Shown: positions 1 through 5,854 of the stretch, piece by piece
How positions within the stretch are numbered: position 1 is the stretch's first letter
Layout of the letters: each line of letters opens with the position of its first letter
NCBI RefSeq assembly: GCF_943913045.1
Contig: NZ_CALTVH010000019.1
Span: 1-13,386 of the forward strand
Direction of reading: 5' to 3'
Length of the DNA: 13,386 bases
Source of the DNA: an uncultured Ezakiella sp.
GTDB taxonomy: Bacteria > Bacillota > Clostridia > Tissierellales > Peptoniphilaceae
Notes under the pieces: generated by a model
The model's input: the letters and a program-made list of their open reading frames with translations, nothing else
What the model was told of the DNA's origin: nothing
Database searches by the model: none
Made by a program: the position numbers and the translations under genes

Positions 1-131
1 CCGTAGGAGAAATGCACTCTTCCATTATATCGCTTTGCGAATACATATTTAAAAATGCCTCACGCACGCAAGGCGCGATTGTCATTTTTCGGGCCACATA
101 AAGTCGCCCCTACAAACGTTCTGAAAAATAT
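1..131. repeat. 131-bp tandem repeat, unit 1 (uninterrupted)
   Basis: The first 131 bases recur immediately downstream, starting at 132; the first 55 bases of the two units are identical by eye. The unit contains a hairpin with arms AAAAATG (51-57) and CATTTTT (83-89), then a second hairpin at 91-109 (GGGC..AC / GT..GCCC around ATAAA). The end is close to AAGTCGCCCCTACA followed by ACGTTCT. No coding potential is apparent. The window begins at a unit boundary, so more units may lie to the left. This copy is the uninterrupted form of the second hairpin. Confidence 0.85.
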
Positions 132-228
132 CCGTAGGAGAAATGCACTCTTCCATTATATCGCTTTGCGAATACATATTTAAAAACACCTCATGCATAC
201 AAGATGCAATCGGTATTTTTCGGGCCAC

Positions 229-299
229 ATTCTCCTCAGACTCTTGTCCTCAATCGTTTTTCCCTTCGGTCCAACGATTGAACAAGAGGTTGCGTGAGT
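229..299 (-). repeat. Hairpin module with CTCACGCAA / CTGAGGAGAAT ends
   Basis: Read on the minus strand, the module starts CTCACGCAA (298-290) and ends CTGAGGAGAAT (239-229). Between these ends lies a long inverted repeat: CTCTTGT (241-247) pairs with ACAAGAG (282-288), and TCAATCGTT (250-258) pairs with AACGATTGA (273-281), with CC bulged. Related modules with the same ends but unrelated stems lie at 2955-3031 and 7239-7309. It forms part of the block inserted into unit 2. Confidence 0.75.
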
Positions 300-304
300 C
301 AACG

Positions 305-351
305 CTAGCCAATCAGCTTCACGCTTTCGCGTTTGCCTCTTGGGCGTGGCT
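305..351 (+). repeat. Hairpin module of the AGCCAATC...CTCTTGGG type
   Basis: AGCCAATC (307-314) and CTCTTGGGC (337-345) flank a small hairpin with arms ACGC (321-324) and GCGT (329-332). Two modules of the same layout at 4457-4503 and 4516-4560 keep the CCAATC and CTCTTGGG borders but have different complementary arms. A minus-strand version with a larger insert lies at 7165-7238. Confidence 0.65.
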
Positions 352-424
352 GCAAGTCGCCCCTACATACGTTCTTAAAAATATATATTGGACAAATAAA
401 TTCAGTCATAATATCGCTCTGCGG

Positions 425-536
425 GTAGCGGCCACTTTATTGTGGCCATTCCGGACACGATTCCCGTTTACGGGATGAGGCGTTCGGCCTTTATACGGCA
501 GATTGTTTTTAATAATTGCAAAATAATTGTATTCAT
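425..536 (+). repeat. 112-bp interspersed repeat, copy 1
   Basis: This block matches 7431-7542 over its whole length without gaps, with about seven differences by eye. It opens with the hairpin GGCCAC TTTATT GTGGCC, continues through CCCG TTTA CGGG, and ends in an AT-rich tail (TAATTGTATTCAT). Short reading frames through both copies end in the same peptide only because the DNA is repeated. No function is assigned. Confidence 0.85.
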
Positions 537-570
537 TAATTATATTGCCACCACATAATATGCATACACA

Positions 571-600
571 AAAAAGAGACCCCTCGGTCTCTTTTATTTT
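571..600. terminator. Intrinsic terminator, probably bidirectional
   Basis: The stem GAGACC (576-581) / GGTCTC (586-591) has the four-base loop CCTC. A run of A lies on its left and TTTTATTTT on its right, so the complementary strand also ends in a T run. It is well placed to end the minus-strand glyS-fic transcript, about 200 bases after the fic stop, and any plus-strand transcript entering from the left. Confidence 0.8.
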
Positions 601-605
601 CCATC

Positions 606-632
606 GGTTATGGCTGGAATAAACCAGCTATT
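606..632. repeat. GGCTGG/CCAGC hairpin, isolated copy
   Basis: TGGCTGG (611-617), the loop AATAAA and CCAGCTA (624-630) form a seven-pair stem with one wobble. On the minus strand this is the same core, TTTATT between CCAGC and GGCTGG arms, that recurs at 2987-3004, 7194-7211 and 7271-7288. It lies in the presumed 3' untranslated region of fic. Confidence 0.6.
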
Positions 633-645
633 ATGTTATACATAT

Positions 646-769
646 ATTTCGTAGGGAAATTTGATGAATTTTTGTAGCTTGAGACTTTTTTGGAATGAGG
701 CGTAGTAGGCCTACGTCGCAGTGACGAAAAAGTCGAACACTGCAAAAAGTCGCAAATTTAACACGAAAT
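646..769 (-). repeat. Imperfect 124-bp palindromic element (MITE-like), copy 1
   Basis: The element begins ATTTCGT and ends ACGAAAT, so its ends are inverted repeats. Inside, GACTTTTT (683-690) pairs with AAAAAGTC (727-734), and CGTAG (701-705) pairs with CTACG (711-715) around the centre. Copies at 4609-4735 and 6981-7104 keep the ends and the layout but have different complementary inner stems. Here it starts 12 bases after the fic stop codon. The element is too short to encode a transposase, so any movement would need one supplied from elsewhere. Confidence 0.8.
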
Positions 770-781
770 TAGCAACAAATT

Positions 782-1342
782 CTATATATCGTATATGCTA
801 TATTCGTTTTGATCTTCATACCAATACGATGCCTGAATCCCCCTCATATAAATCTCCCGATCATCTATCTGATCGGTAAGGGCATCCCTTAACAAGGTCT
901 TGATTTCCAGGGCATTTACCGGCGACCGCTCCATGGCGGATAGGTAATCGCCCTTGTCAATCTTGGACCAATCCACGCATTTCTTAATTTGATTCTTTAA
1001 AATCAAATCTAACCAAATTCTTGTTGCCCGACCATTGCCCTCGCGAAAGGGGTGGGCCACGTTCATCTCTACATACTTGTCAATTATCTGGTCAAAATTT
1101 TCCTGGGGCATTTTTTCTATTATCTTTAAATTCTCATTCAAAAACAAGACCGGCGCAAAGCGAAAATTCCCCTTGGATAAATTTACATTCCTAATTTGCC
1201 CAGCAAAATCAAAGACATCCTTGAACAAATATTCGTGAATTTTTTGCAAAGATTTTACGGTTCCAGGCTCAAAATTATCTATGATGCCTTGATCCCACAA
1301 TTCCAATGCGCGTTTTTTGCTGAGATATTCTTCATTTCTCAT
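782..1342 (-). CDS. fic: Class III Fic protein (protein adenylyltransferase, NmFic-like)
   Basis: Fic enzymes transfer AMP from ATP to a hydroxyl side chain of a target protein. The complete catalytic motif HPFREGNGRATR lies at residues 97-108, with His97 as the expected base, the acidic Glu101 in place of Asp/Glu, and Arg105/Arg108 for phosphate binding. The N-terminal half carries the usual FDFAGQIR segment (44-51). The C-terminal helix keeps SxxxE (Ser172, Glu176), the autoinhibitory pattern of class III Fic proteins. From memory, the 186 residues align nearly end to end with Neisseria meningitidis Fic, including the ERSPVN stretch. The ATG lies 3 bases after the glyS stop, with GAGAGG about 17 bases upstream, so translation is probably coupled to glyS. 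The target is unknown; gyrase or topoisomerase IV subunits are targets in related enzymes. Confidence 0.92.
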   Translation of the reverse strand: MRNEEYLSKKRALELWDQGIIDNFEPGTVKSLQKIHEYLFKDVFDFAGQIRNVNLSKGNFRFAPVLFLNENLKIIEKMPQENFDQIIDKYVEMNVAHPFREGNGRATRIWLDLILKNQIKKCVDWSKIDKGDYLSAMERSPVNALEIKTLLRDALTDQIDDREIYMRGIQASYWYEDQNEYSIYDI

Positions 1343-1345
1343 GAA

Positions 1346-2731
1346 TTAAAATTGCATCCTCTCTTCCACATACTCCCTAACTTCTGAGATCTTGATCCTG
1401 ATTTGCTCCATGGTATCCCTATCTCTTAGGGTGACTGTGTCGTCTTCCAATGTATCAAAGTCGATGGTTAGGCAGAATGGCGTGCCGATTTCATCTTCAC
1501 GGCGGTACCGCTTGCCGATAGACCCTCTTTCGTCATAGTCGCAGTCAAAGTACTTGACCATTTCCTTGTAGACTTCTTCAGCCTTGTCGGATAATTTTTT
1601 GGTCAGTGGTAAAACCGCCAGCTTATAAGGGGCAATACGTGGGTGGAATTTCAAAACAGTCCTTGTCGTACCGTCTTCCAATTCTTCCTCCCTGTATGCA
1701 TCTGCCAAAAATGCCAGGGTAACCCTGTCCGCACCCAGTGATGGCTCAACTACATAAGGAATATATTTTTCATTTGTTTGCGGATCCATATAATTCATAT
1801 CCTCGCCAGAGCATTCCATGTGCTTGGACAAGTCATAGTCAGTCCTGTTGGCAATACCCCAGAGTTCGCCCCAACCAAATGGGAATAGATATTCAATATC
1901 TGTGGTTGCCTTTGAATAGAAGGATAGCTCTTCAGGATCATGGTCGCGTAGACGCATCATATCTTCCCTCATACCAAGAGAAAGCAGCCAATCCTTGCAG
2001 AAGGACCTCCAGTAATCAAACCACTCATCATCAGTGCCCGGCTTTACAAAAAATTCCAATTCCATTTGCTCGAACTCCCGAGTCCTAAAGGTAAAGTTGC
2101 CAGGTGTAATCTCGTTTCTAAAAGACTTACCAATCTGTGCAATACCAAAAGGCACTTGCTTTCTCGAAGTCCTTTGGGCGCTCTTGAAGTTTACAAAAAT
2201 CCCTTGGGCAGTTTCCGGTCTTAGATAAATTTCTGATGCAGACTCCTCGGTAACCCCTTGGAAGGTCTTAAACATCAAATTAAATTGCCTGATCTCAGTA
2301 TAGTCAAGCTTGCCGCACTTAGGACAAACGATATTGTGGTCCCTGATATAAGTTTCCAGCTCTTCATTGGTCCAGCCATCAGGATTGATGCCTTCAATAT
2401 TATTTTCGTGAGCATAATCTTCAATCAACTTGTCCGCCCTAAAACGAGCCTTACAAGCCTTGCAGTCGATAAGCGGATCAGAGAAAGACCCCAAGTGGCC
2501 GCTGGCCCTCCAAACTTCTGGATTCATCAAAATTGCCGCGTCAATGCCAACATTGAGTTGACTTTCGCGTACAAACTTTTGCCACCAGGCATTTTTTATA
2601 TTATTTTTTAAAAGCACTCCCACCGGGCCATAGTCCCATGTATTGCTAAGGCCGCCGTAAAGCTCGCTGCCCGCAAAGACAAAGCCCCTATTCTTGGCAA
2701 GAGATACAAGTGTGTCCATAGATTTTAACAT
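1346..2731 (-). CDS. glyS: Glycyl-tRNA synthetase, dimeric alpha2 type
   Basis: This cytoplasmic class II synthetase charges tRNA-Gly with glycine using ATP. The N-terminus reads SLAKNRGFVFAGSELYGG (10-27), followed by TWDYGPVG (31-38), typical of the single-chain family. A four-cysteine metal-site pattern occurs as CKAC (90-93) and CPKC (136-139). Motif 2 is visible as SFRNE (203-207), and motif 3 as EPSLGADR (329-336). The anticodon-binding domain occupies roughly 362-461, beginning FHPRIAPYKLAVLPL. At 461 residues it is full length. AAGGAGG lies about 5 bases before the chosen ATG, which supports this start over the internal Met5. I see no T-box leader upstream. fic follows after 3 bases, making a two-gene operon. 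Confidence 0.97.
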   Translation of the reverse strand: MLKSMDTLVSLAKNRGFVFAGSELYGGLSNTWDYGPVGVLLKNNIKNAWWQKFVRESQLNVGIDAAILMNPEVWRASGHLGSFSDPLIDCKACKARFRADKLIEDYAHENNIEGINPDGWTNEELETYIRDHNIVCPKCGKLDYTEIRQFNLMFKTFQGVTEESASEIYLRPETAQGIFVNFKSAQRTSRKQVPFGIAQIGKSFRNEITPGNFTFRTREFEQMELEFFVKPGTDDEWFDYWRSFCKDWLLSLGMREDMMRLRDHDPEELSFYSKATTDIEYLFPFGWGELWGIANRTDYDLSKHMECSGEDMNYMDPQTNEKYIPYVVEPSLGADRVTLAFLADAYREEELEDGTTRTVLKFHPRIAPYKLAVLPLTKKLSDKAEEVYKEMVKYFDCDYDERGSIGKRYRREDEIGTPFCLTIDFDTLEDDTVTLRDRDTMEQIRIKISEVREYVEERMQF

Positions 2732-2756
2732 AATACCTCCTTATACATATATATTT

Positions 2757-2785
2757 ATAATACCACAGTAAAGGCCATACTTCAA
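2757..2785 (-). promoter_or_regulatory. Promoter of glyS-fic
   Basis: On the minus strand, TTGAAG (2785-2780) and TATTAT (2762-2757) are separated by 17 bases. This is a good sigma-A-type arrangement, and it lies about 30 bases before the glyS ribosome binding site. Confidence 0.65.
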
Positions 2786-2804
2786 GCACAAAGTGTTGAG
2801 GGGA

Positions 2805-2884
2805 TTTTATTTGATTGAATTGTTTTGTGCAAATGATTGGATTATATAAATCGTCTTTATCTTTTCTATCGCTTTGCGGCTGTA
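2805..2884 (+). repeat. AT-rich intergenic repeat, copy 1
   Basis: The stretch from TTTTATTTG to ATCGCTTTGCGG and TGTA is related to 4219-4304 in the same orientation, with small gaps and substitutions (shared TTGTTTTGT, AAATCGTCTT and ATCGCT.TGCGG). ATCGCT.TGCGG also precedes the hairpin at 425, so it looks like a recurring left flank of these modules. Confidence 0.6.
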
Positions 2885-2944
2885 GGGGCTACTTTATGTG
2901 GCCCGAAAAATATCGATTGCATCTTGCATGCGTGAGATATTTTT
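2881..2944 (-). repeat. Double hairpin module, related to the tandem unit at the left edge
   Basis: TGTAGGGGC...GGCCCG (2881-2905) forms the hairpin GGGCTAC / GTGGCCC. Next comes AAAAATATC (2906-2914), perfectly complementary to GATATTTTT (2936-2944). This is the same pair of hairpins as at 51-109, 182-230 and 4310-4360, in the opposite orientation. The arms differ between copies (ACACC/GGTGT here replaced by ATATC/GATAT) while the inner GCATCTTGCATGCGTGA-like part is kept. Confidence 0.75.
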
Positions 2945-2954
2945 GATAATTTAT

Positions 2955-3031
2955 CTCACGCAAATGTTGATAATCGGCATTGTAGAGGCTGGTTTATTCC
3001 AGCCACCGGTTGTCAACAATCTGAGGAGAAT
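2955..3031 (+). repeat. CTCACGCAA...CTGAGGAGAA module with nested GGCTGG hairpin
   Basis: CTCACGCAA starts the module and CTGAGGAGAAT closes it. GTTGATAATCGG (2966-2977) pairs with CCGGTTGTCAAC (3006-3017), with two G-T wobbles, and encloses a second hairpin, GGCTGG (2987-2992) / CCAGCC (2999-3004), around TTTATT. The same structure recurs at 7239-7309, where the outer arms pair without wobbles. Confidence 0.75.
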
Positions 3032-3098
3032 GTAGCCCGAAAAGTCTTGCTCAATAGGTCAATAAAATAAATTGCTGGTTATTTATAAAAAATTAATG

Positions 3099-3104
3099 TA
3101 TAAT
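3099..3104 (+). promoter_or_regulatory. -10 box for the 3127-4125 module
   Basis: A perfect TATAAT lies 22 bases before the start codon. The -35 region is poor: only TGGTTA sits at 17-base spacing. The AGAGGAGGAGA ribosome binding site (3112-3122) follows directly, so the leader would be very short. Confidence 0.5.
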
Positions 3105-3126
3105 ATAGATAAGAGGAGGAGACCTT

Positions 3127-3531
3127 ATGAATGACAAAATTACGCTCAACGAAATATTAAAAAAATCTGCCAATGTCAATCAAAGCGAATGGTATCTAGT
3201 CCAAGGCAACTACCTAGATTACTTTTATAATGACCTAAAAAACTTGGATGAAAAAGTTGAGTTTTTAAAAGACATAGATTTTGAATTAATTGACGACGAA
3301 TACAGACGAGCATTTGTAAACTCCACCGTAAGATACTTGATAAACAGGTATATTGGTGGCTATAGGAGAAGTGAATTCAAGCCATATTACACTGATAAAT
3401 ATAAAATGCCTGAACCGACTTACCCTGAATACGCCAAAGGAAACTTAATGCTAATCCTGTTTTTAGAATCGCCAGTAGAATTTATGTACAACAACATATT
3501 TGTTTCAGAAAATGTATTAAAAAGAGCTTAG
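3127..3531 (+). CDS. Uncharacterised 134-residue protein, partner of a nucleotidyltransferase
   Basis: I do not recognise a named domain. The protein is acidic to neutral, rich in Tyr, Asn and Asp, and has no signal peptide, membrane segment or obvious helix-turn-helix. Visible landmarks are DEYRRAFVNSTVRYLINRY (56-75) and a C-terminal stretch ending SPVEFMYNNIFVSENVLKRA (115-134). An ending of the NIFVS.N.L.RA kind reminds me of small proteins encoded next to nucleotidyltransferases in other bacteria, but that is recall, not a search. AGGAGGAG lies just upstream of the ATG. The next gene begins 12 bases after its stop, and the two are almost certainly one operon. By position and size it could be the antitoxin or regulator of a two-gene toxin-antitoxin-like module. 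Confidence 0.8.
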   Translation: MNDKITLNEILKKSANVNQSEWYLVQGNYLDYFYNDLKNLDEKVEFLKDIDFELIDDEYRRAFVNSTVRYLINRYIGGYRRSEFKPYYTDKYKMPEPTYPEYAKGNLMLILFLESPVEFMYNNIFVSENVLKRA

Positions 3532-3543
3532 GGAGTGGATGAT

Positions 3544-4125
3544 ATGGATAGACAACTCATAGAAAAATATTTACTTGAACTGGACAAAAGACTAGGAGAC
3601 AAGGGATTAAAGGGGAGCATAAACATATACGGTGGAAGTTGCTTGGCTTTAGTCTATGACTTGAGAGGGTCTACAAAAGACATAGATGCAATATTTGAAC
3701 CTAAAAATGAAATATACAAAATTGCAGAGGAAATTGCCTTTGAAAATGATTTACCAAAAGATTGGTTGAATGATGGTGTCAAAGGTTTTTTAACCAATGA
3801 AATGGAATACAATGAATACGATTTAATAGGTTTGGAGAATTTAAAAATATATTATCCGACAGCAGAAACCATGCTAGCAATGAAATTAATTTCCCTTAGG
3901 ACAGATTCATCTGATATTGAGGATATAAAGGGACTAATGGATATTGTGGGAATAAAAAGCACTGAAGAACTAATTTCACTGGTTGAAAAGTTTTATCCGC
4001 CAAGAACCATTTCCCTTAGGACATATTATTTTATTGAAGAGCTTTTTAGTGAAAATATTGATGAAAAGCAAAGCCTATTAGATGACATAAAATCTTTCAA
4101 AGATAATAAAAAAAACGATAAATAG
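3544..4125 (+). CDS. Nucleotidyltransferase-fold protein (DUF6036 / AbiEii-like)
   Basis: The core pattern of minimal nucleotidyltransferases is present: IYGGSCLALVYDLRGS (28-43), then KDIDAIFEP (45-53). Gly30-Gly31-Ser32 forms the nucleotide-binding turn, and Asp46 and Asp48 are the metal-binding pair. MLAMKLISLR (110-119) and SDIEDIKGL (123-131) match the helical part seen in AbiEii-like toxins and DUF6036 proteins. Such proteins can nucleotidylate tRNA or other targets when they act as toxins; activity here is inference. I chose ATG 3544 because GGGAG (3531-3535) lies 8 bases upstream. An in-frame GTG at 3535 overlaps that site and is less likely; it would add three residues. A lysine- and asparagine-rich tail closes the protein. 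Confidence 0.8.
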   Translation: MDRQLIEKYLLELDKRLGDKGLKGSINIYGGSCLALVYDLRGSTKDIDAIFEPKNEIYKIAEEIAFENDLPKDWLNDGVKGFLTNEMEYNEYDLIGLENLKIYYPTAETMLAMKLISLRTDSSDIEDIKGLMDIVGIKSTEELISLVEKFYPPRTISLRTYYFIEELFSENIDEKQSLLDDIKSFKDNKKNDK

Positions 4126-4141
4126 AACCCTGTAGAAATAC

Positions 4142-4209
4142 ACAAAAAAAATCGGGTTTGTGGGTGAATATCAAAATTAATATCGCCCCCATGACCGATT
4201 ATTTTTGTT
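4142..4209. terminator. Likely terminator after the nucleotidyltransferase
   Basis: AAAAAAAATCGG (4144-4155) pairs with CCGATTATTTTT around a long loop that can itself fold (GGG..ATAT / ATAT..CCC). Placement 17 bases after the stop and the flanking A and T runs suggest bidirectional termination, but the loop is unusually long. Confidence 0.5.
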
Positions 4210-4218
4210 TACAAATAA

Positions 4219-4304
4219 TTTTATTTGTTTGATTGTTTTGTATAAAAAATTGGCTTGTGTAAATCGTCTTCCGTCTTCATTTTTTATATCGCTCTGCGGT
4301 TGTA
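4219..4304 (+). repeat. AT-rich intergenic repeat, copy 2
   Basis: Related to 2805-2884 in the same orientation. It leads into ATCGCTCTGCGG and then a hairpin module, as the first copy does. Confidence 0.55.
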
Positions 4305-4309
4305 AATTT

Positions 4310-4372
4310 AAAAACACCTCACGCATACAAGATGCGATCGGTGTTTTTCGGGCCACATAAAGTCCCGCCCGA
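4310..4372 (+). repeat. Double hairpin module of the left-edge tandem type
   Basis: AAAAACACC (4310-4318) is perfectly complementary to GGTGTTTTT (4340-4348), with CGCATACAAGATGCG forming an inner hairpin. CGGGCCACATAAAGTC follows, as in the tandem unit at 90-105. Compared with 51-89, 182-220 and 2906-2944, the arms change together. Confidence 0.75.
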
Positions 4373-4383
4373 AAATTTTGTTT

Positions 4384-4428
4384 GATTGGTTACAACAATC
4401 TGAGGAGAATCCCAGCCAAACCGATTAA
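4384..4428 (+). repeat. Partial CTGAGGAGAAT hairpin module
   Basis: GATTGGTT and AACCGATT form an eight-pair stem with two wobbles around ACAACAATCTGAGGAGAAT. This is the same right end as the modules at 2955-3031 and 229-299, here without the CTCACGCAA start. It is probably a rearranged or decayed copy. Confidence 0.45.
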
Positions 4429-4456
4429 ATTTCATAAATTTCGATGAGGGCCGTAA

Positions 4457-4503
4457 GATTCACCAATCGAGCGTCGTTATCACTCGCTCTCTTGGGAATC
4501 TCT
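4457..4503 (+). repeat. CCAATC...CTCTTGGG hairpin module, copy A
   Basis: GATTC (4458-4462) and GAATC form the outer arms, CCAATC and CTCTTGGG are the borders, and GAGCG / CGCTC are the inner arms. The layout matches the modules at 305-351 and 4516-4560, with different stem sequences. Confidence 0.6.
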
Positions 4504-4515
4504 GACACGAGACCT

Positions 4516-4560
4516 GCTAGCCAATCGCCGGCGTCCTCACGGACTTGTCTCTTGGGCTAG
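4516..4560 (+). repeat. CCAATC...CTCTTGGG hairpin module, copy B
   Basis: CTAGCC (4517-4522) pairs with GGCTAG (4555-4560). The inner arms GTCC (4533-4536) and GGAC (4541-4544) enclose TCAC. Where the copy at 305-351 has ACGC/GCGT, this one has GTCC/GGAC, so both arms differ but pairing is retained. Confidence 0.7.
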
Positions 4561-4608
4561 GGCTTCGAAGGTAAATAAATTTTTCCCTTCAATATACTCT
4601 ACCACATA

Positions 4609-4735
4609 AGTTTCGTAGGGAAAATTGATGAATTTTTGTAGGTTGAGATATTTTGACGATTGAGCTGTACTAGAGTGTACAGCGGAATGAGCAAAATATC
4701 GAACACTACGAAAAGTCGCAAATTTAACACGAAAT
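4609..4735 (-). repeat. Imperfect palindromic element (MITE-like), copy 2
   Basis: The left end is GTTTCGTAGGG and the right end AACACGAAAT, as in the copy at 646-769. The inner stems are GATATTTTG (4647-4655) / CAAAATATC (4692-4700) and GCTGTAC (4664-4670) / GTACAGC (4677-4683), all perfectly paired and all different in sequence from copy 1. The element abuts the stop codon of the dehydrogenase gene, so on that transcript it forms the start of the 3' untranslated region. Confidence 0.85.
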
Positions 4736-5695
4736 TCAGTTGACCTTATTGATGGGCTCCTTGCCCCCCAACACAAGAATAATATTCTTCGCCGCTATCA
4801 TCCCCATCTCCTCTCTCGCTTCAATTGTCGCATTACCCAGGTGAGGGGAGAGGACTACATTATCCAGCTTCAGCAAACCCTCTGTAACGGCCGGTTCAAA
4901 TTCATAGACATCCATGCCTGCACCTGCGATTGTATTTTCTGCCAAGGCCTTTACCAAAGCCTCTTCATCTATTATCGGCCCGCGGGATGTATTGACCAGA
5001 TAAGCGGTATCCTTCATCCGACCAAAGACATCCGCATCAAATAAATGGTGGAGGTCTTTTGAATATGAAGAGTTAAGGGAAATCACATCCGACTTTTCCA
5101 CCAGGTCATCAAAAGAAACATAAGTCGCACCTAATTCTTTTTCTTTGTCACTATCCAGCCTAGTCCTCGAATGATAAATTACATCCATTTCCAAGGCCTT
5201 GGCCCTCTTGCACACAGCTTGGCCTATTCGACCCATGCCAAAGACTCCCAAGGTCTTGCCAGCGACCGATGGCCCCAAACCATAAGTCGGCTTCCAGCCT
5301 TTAAATTTACCAGCTCTTAGAGAATCCTCACCGCGAGTGATCCCCCGCATTACATCTATAATCAAACCAATGGCAATCTCCGCAGTCGACTGCGTGGAGA
5401 ACTTTGCCGGCGCATTGGTCACCACAATATTTTTATCAGCCGCCGCCTTGATATCAATATTATCAAAACCCGCTCCAAAGTTAGCGATGATTTCCAAATT
5501 GTCGCAAGCTTCTATAATCTCCTTGTCAATTTTCTCAGACAAGGGAACGAGCAAAGCACTTGCATCCTTGGCCCGCCTAATCAAATCCTCTTTTGATAAA
5601 AAATCCAAGCTATCATTATAATCAATTTCAAAATCTTTTTTCAATTCCTCCACCACAGGTCCAGGCACCTGCATGGTAATTAAAACCTTCCTCAT
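4736..5695 (-). CDS. NAD(P)-dependent D-2-hydroxyacid dehydrogenase (glyoxylate/hydroxypyruvate reductase-like)
   Basis: This cytoplasmic oxidoreductase family interconverts 2-keto acids and D-2-hydroxy acids. The 319 residues are the usual length. The dinucleotide fold is seen as VFGMGRIGQAV (151-161), with the GxGxxG glycines at 153, 155 and 158. The catalytic triad is Arg238 (in NTSRGP), Glu267 (in DVYEFEP) and His285 (in SPHLGNAT). NFGAGFDNID (72-81) is the substrate-side glycine loop. Arg156 after the second glycine gives no clear cofactor preference. Glyoxylate/hydroxypyruvate reductase is the best guess; the substrate cannot be fixed from sequence alone. AAAGGAGG lies about 5 bases before the ATG. 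It is a single gene, divergent from the Panacea module. Confidence 0.93.
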   Translation of the reverse strand: MRKVLITMQVPGPVVEELKKDFEIDYNDSLDFLSKEDLIRRAKDASALLVPLSEKIDKEIIEACDNLEIIANFGAGFDNIDIKAAADKNIVVTNAPAKFSTQSTAEIAIGLIIDVMRGITRGEDSLRAGKFKGWKPTYGLGPSVAGKTLGVFGMGRIGQAVCKRAKALEMDVIYHSRTRLDSDKEKELGATYVSFDDLVEKSDVISLNSSYSKDLHHLFDADVFGRMKDTAYLVNTSRGPIIDEEALVKALAENTIAGAGMDVYEFEPAVTEGLLKLDNVVLSPHLGNATIEAREEMGMIAAKNIILVLGGKEPINKVN

Positions 5696-5786
5696 ATAAG
5701 CCTCCTTTATCTATCCACCTCATACCCAATATGAATGAAAATAAATATTGTTCAGAACGCAGGTATATACCACCACCTTTTTAAAA

Positions 5787-5806
5787 TGTATTGCAATTGT
5801 AATACA
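5787..5806. promoter_or_regulatory. Candidate operator palindrome between divergent genes
   Basis: TGTATTGCAATTGTAATACA is a 20-base inverted repeat, broken only at one symmetric G/T pair. It lies just upstream of the TATAAT box of the Panacea module, over the expected -35 region. Toxin-antitoxin operons are commonly autoregulated at such sites. The binding protein is unknown, since neither gene product shows an obvious DNA-binding domain. Confidence 0.45.
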
Positions 5807-5825
5807 CATCCAAGAGATAATATGC

Positions 5826-5831
5826 TATAAT
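5826..5831 (+). promoter_or_regulatory. -10 box for the Panacea/toxin operon
   Basis: A perfect TATAAT lies 23 bases before the start codon. No good -35 box is visible at 17 bases (TACACA), which fits a promoter that depends on, or is blocked by, a factor at the adjacent palindrome. Confidence 0.5.
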
Positions 5832-5854
5832 ATATATATAAGGAGGAGATAGTT

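Larger units (their letters stand above)
132..386. repeat. Tandem repeat, unit 2, interrupted by inserted hairpin modules
   Basis: This unit starts like unit 1. Its first hairpin has different but still mostly paired arms, AAAAACACC (182-190) and GGTATTTTT (212-220). The sequence then follows unit 1 to CGGGCCACAT (221-230), breaks off, and resumes at AAGTCGCCCCTACA (354-367). Bases 231-353 are extra relative to unit 1, and the break falls in the loop of the second hairpin. The extra block carries its own two inverted repeats, listed separately. Confidence 0.8.

Noticed and set aside
143..478. Open reading frame of 111 codons on the plus strand
   Set aside because: It lies entirely in hairpin repeats. 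Its C-terminal peptide matches the frame at 7050-7484 only because both cross the 112-bp repeat.
1..545. CRISPR array
   Set aside because: Repeats are long, few and themselves palindromic modules. There are no short regular repeats with unique spacers and no cas genes.
646..769. Insertion sequence
   Set aside because: Inverted ends exist, but 124 bases cannot encode a transposase and no direct target duplication is evident.
2732..2830. T-box leader of glyS
   Set aside because: The promoter lies only about 30 bases before the ribosome binding site, and no T-box consensus is visible on the minus strand.
3535..3546. GTG start at 3535 for the nucleotidyltransferase
   Set aside because: It overlaps the GGGAG site that is ideally placed for the ATG at 3544.
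4537..4776. Minus-strand reading frame overlapping the dehydrogenase end
   Set aside because: It runs through repeat modules and the end of a well-supported gene in another frame.
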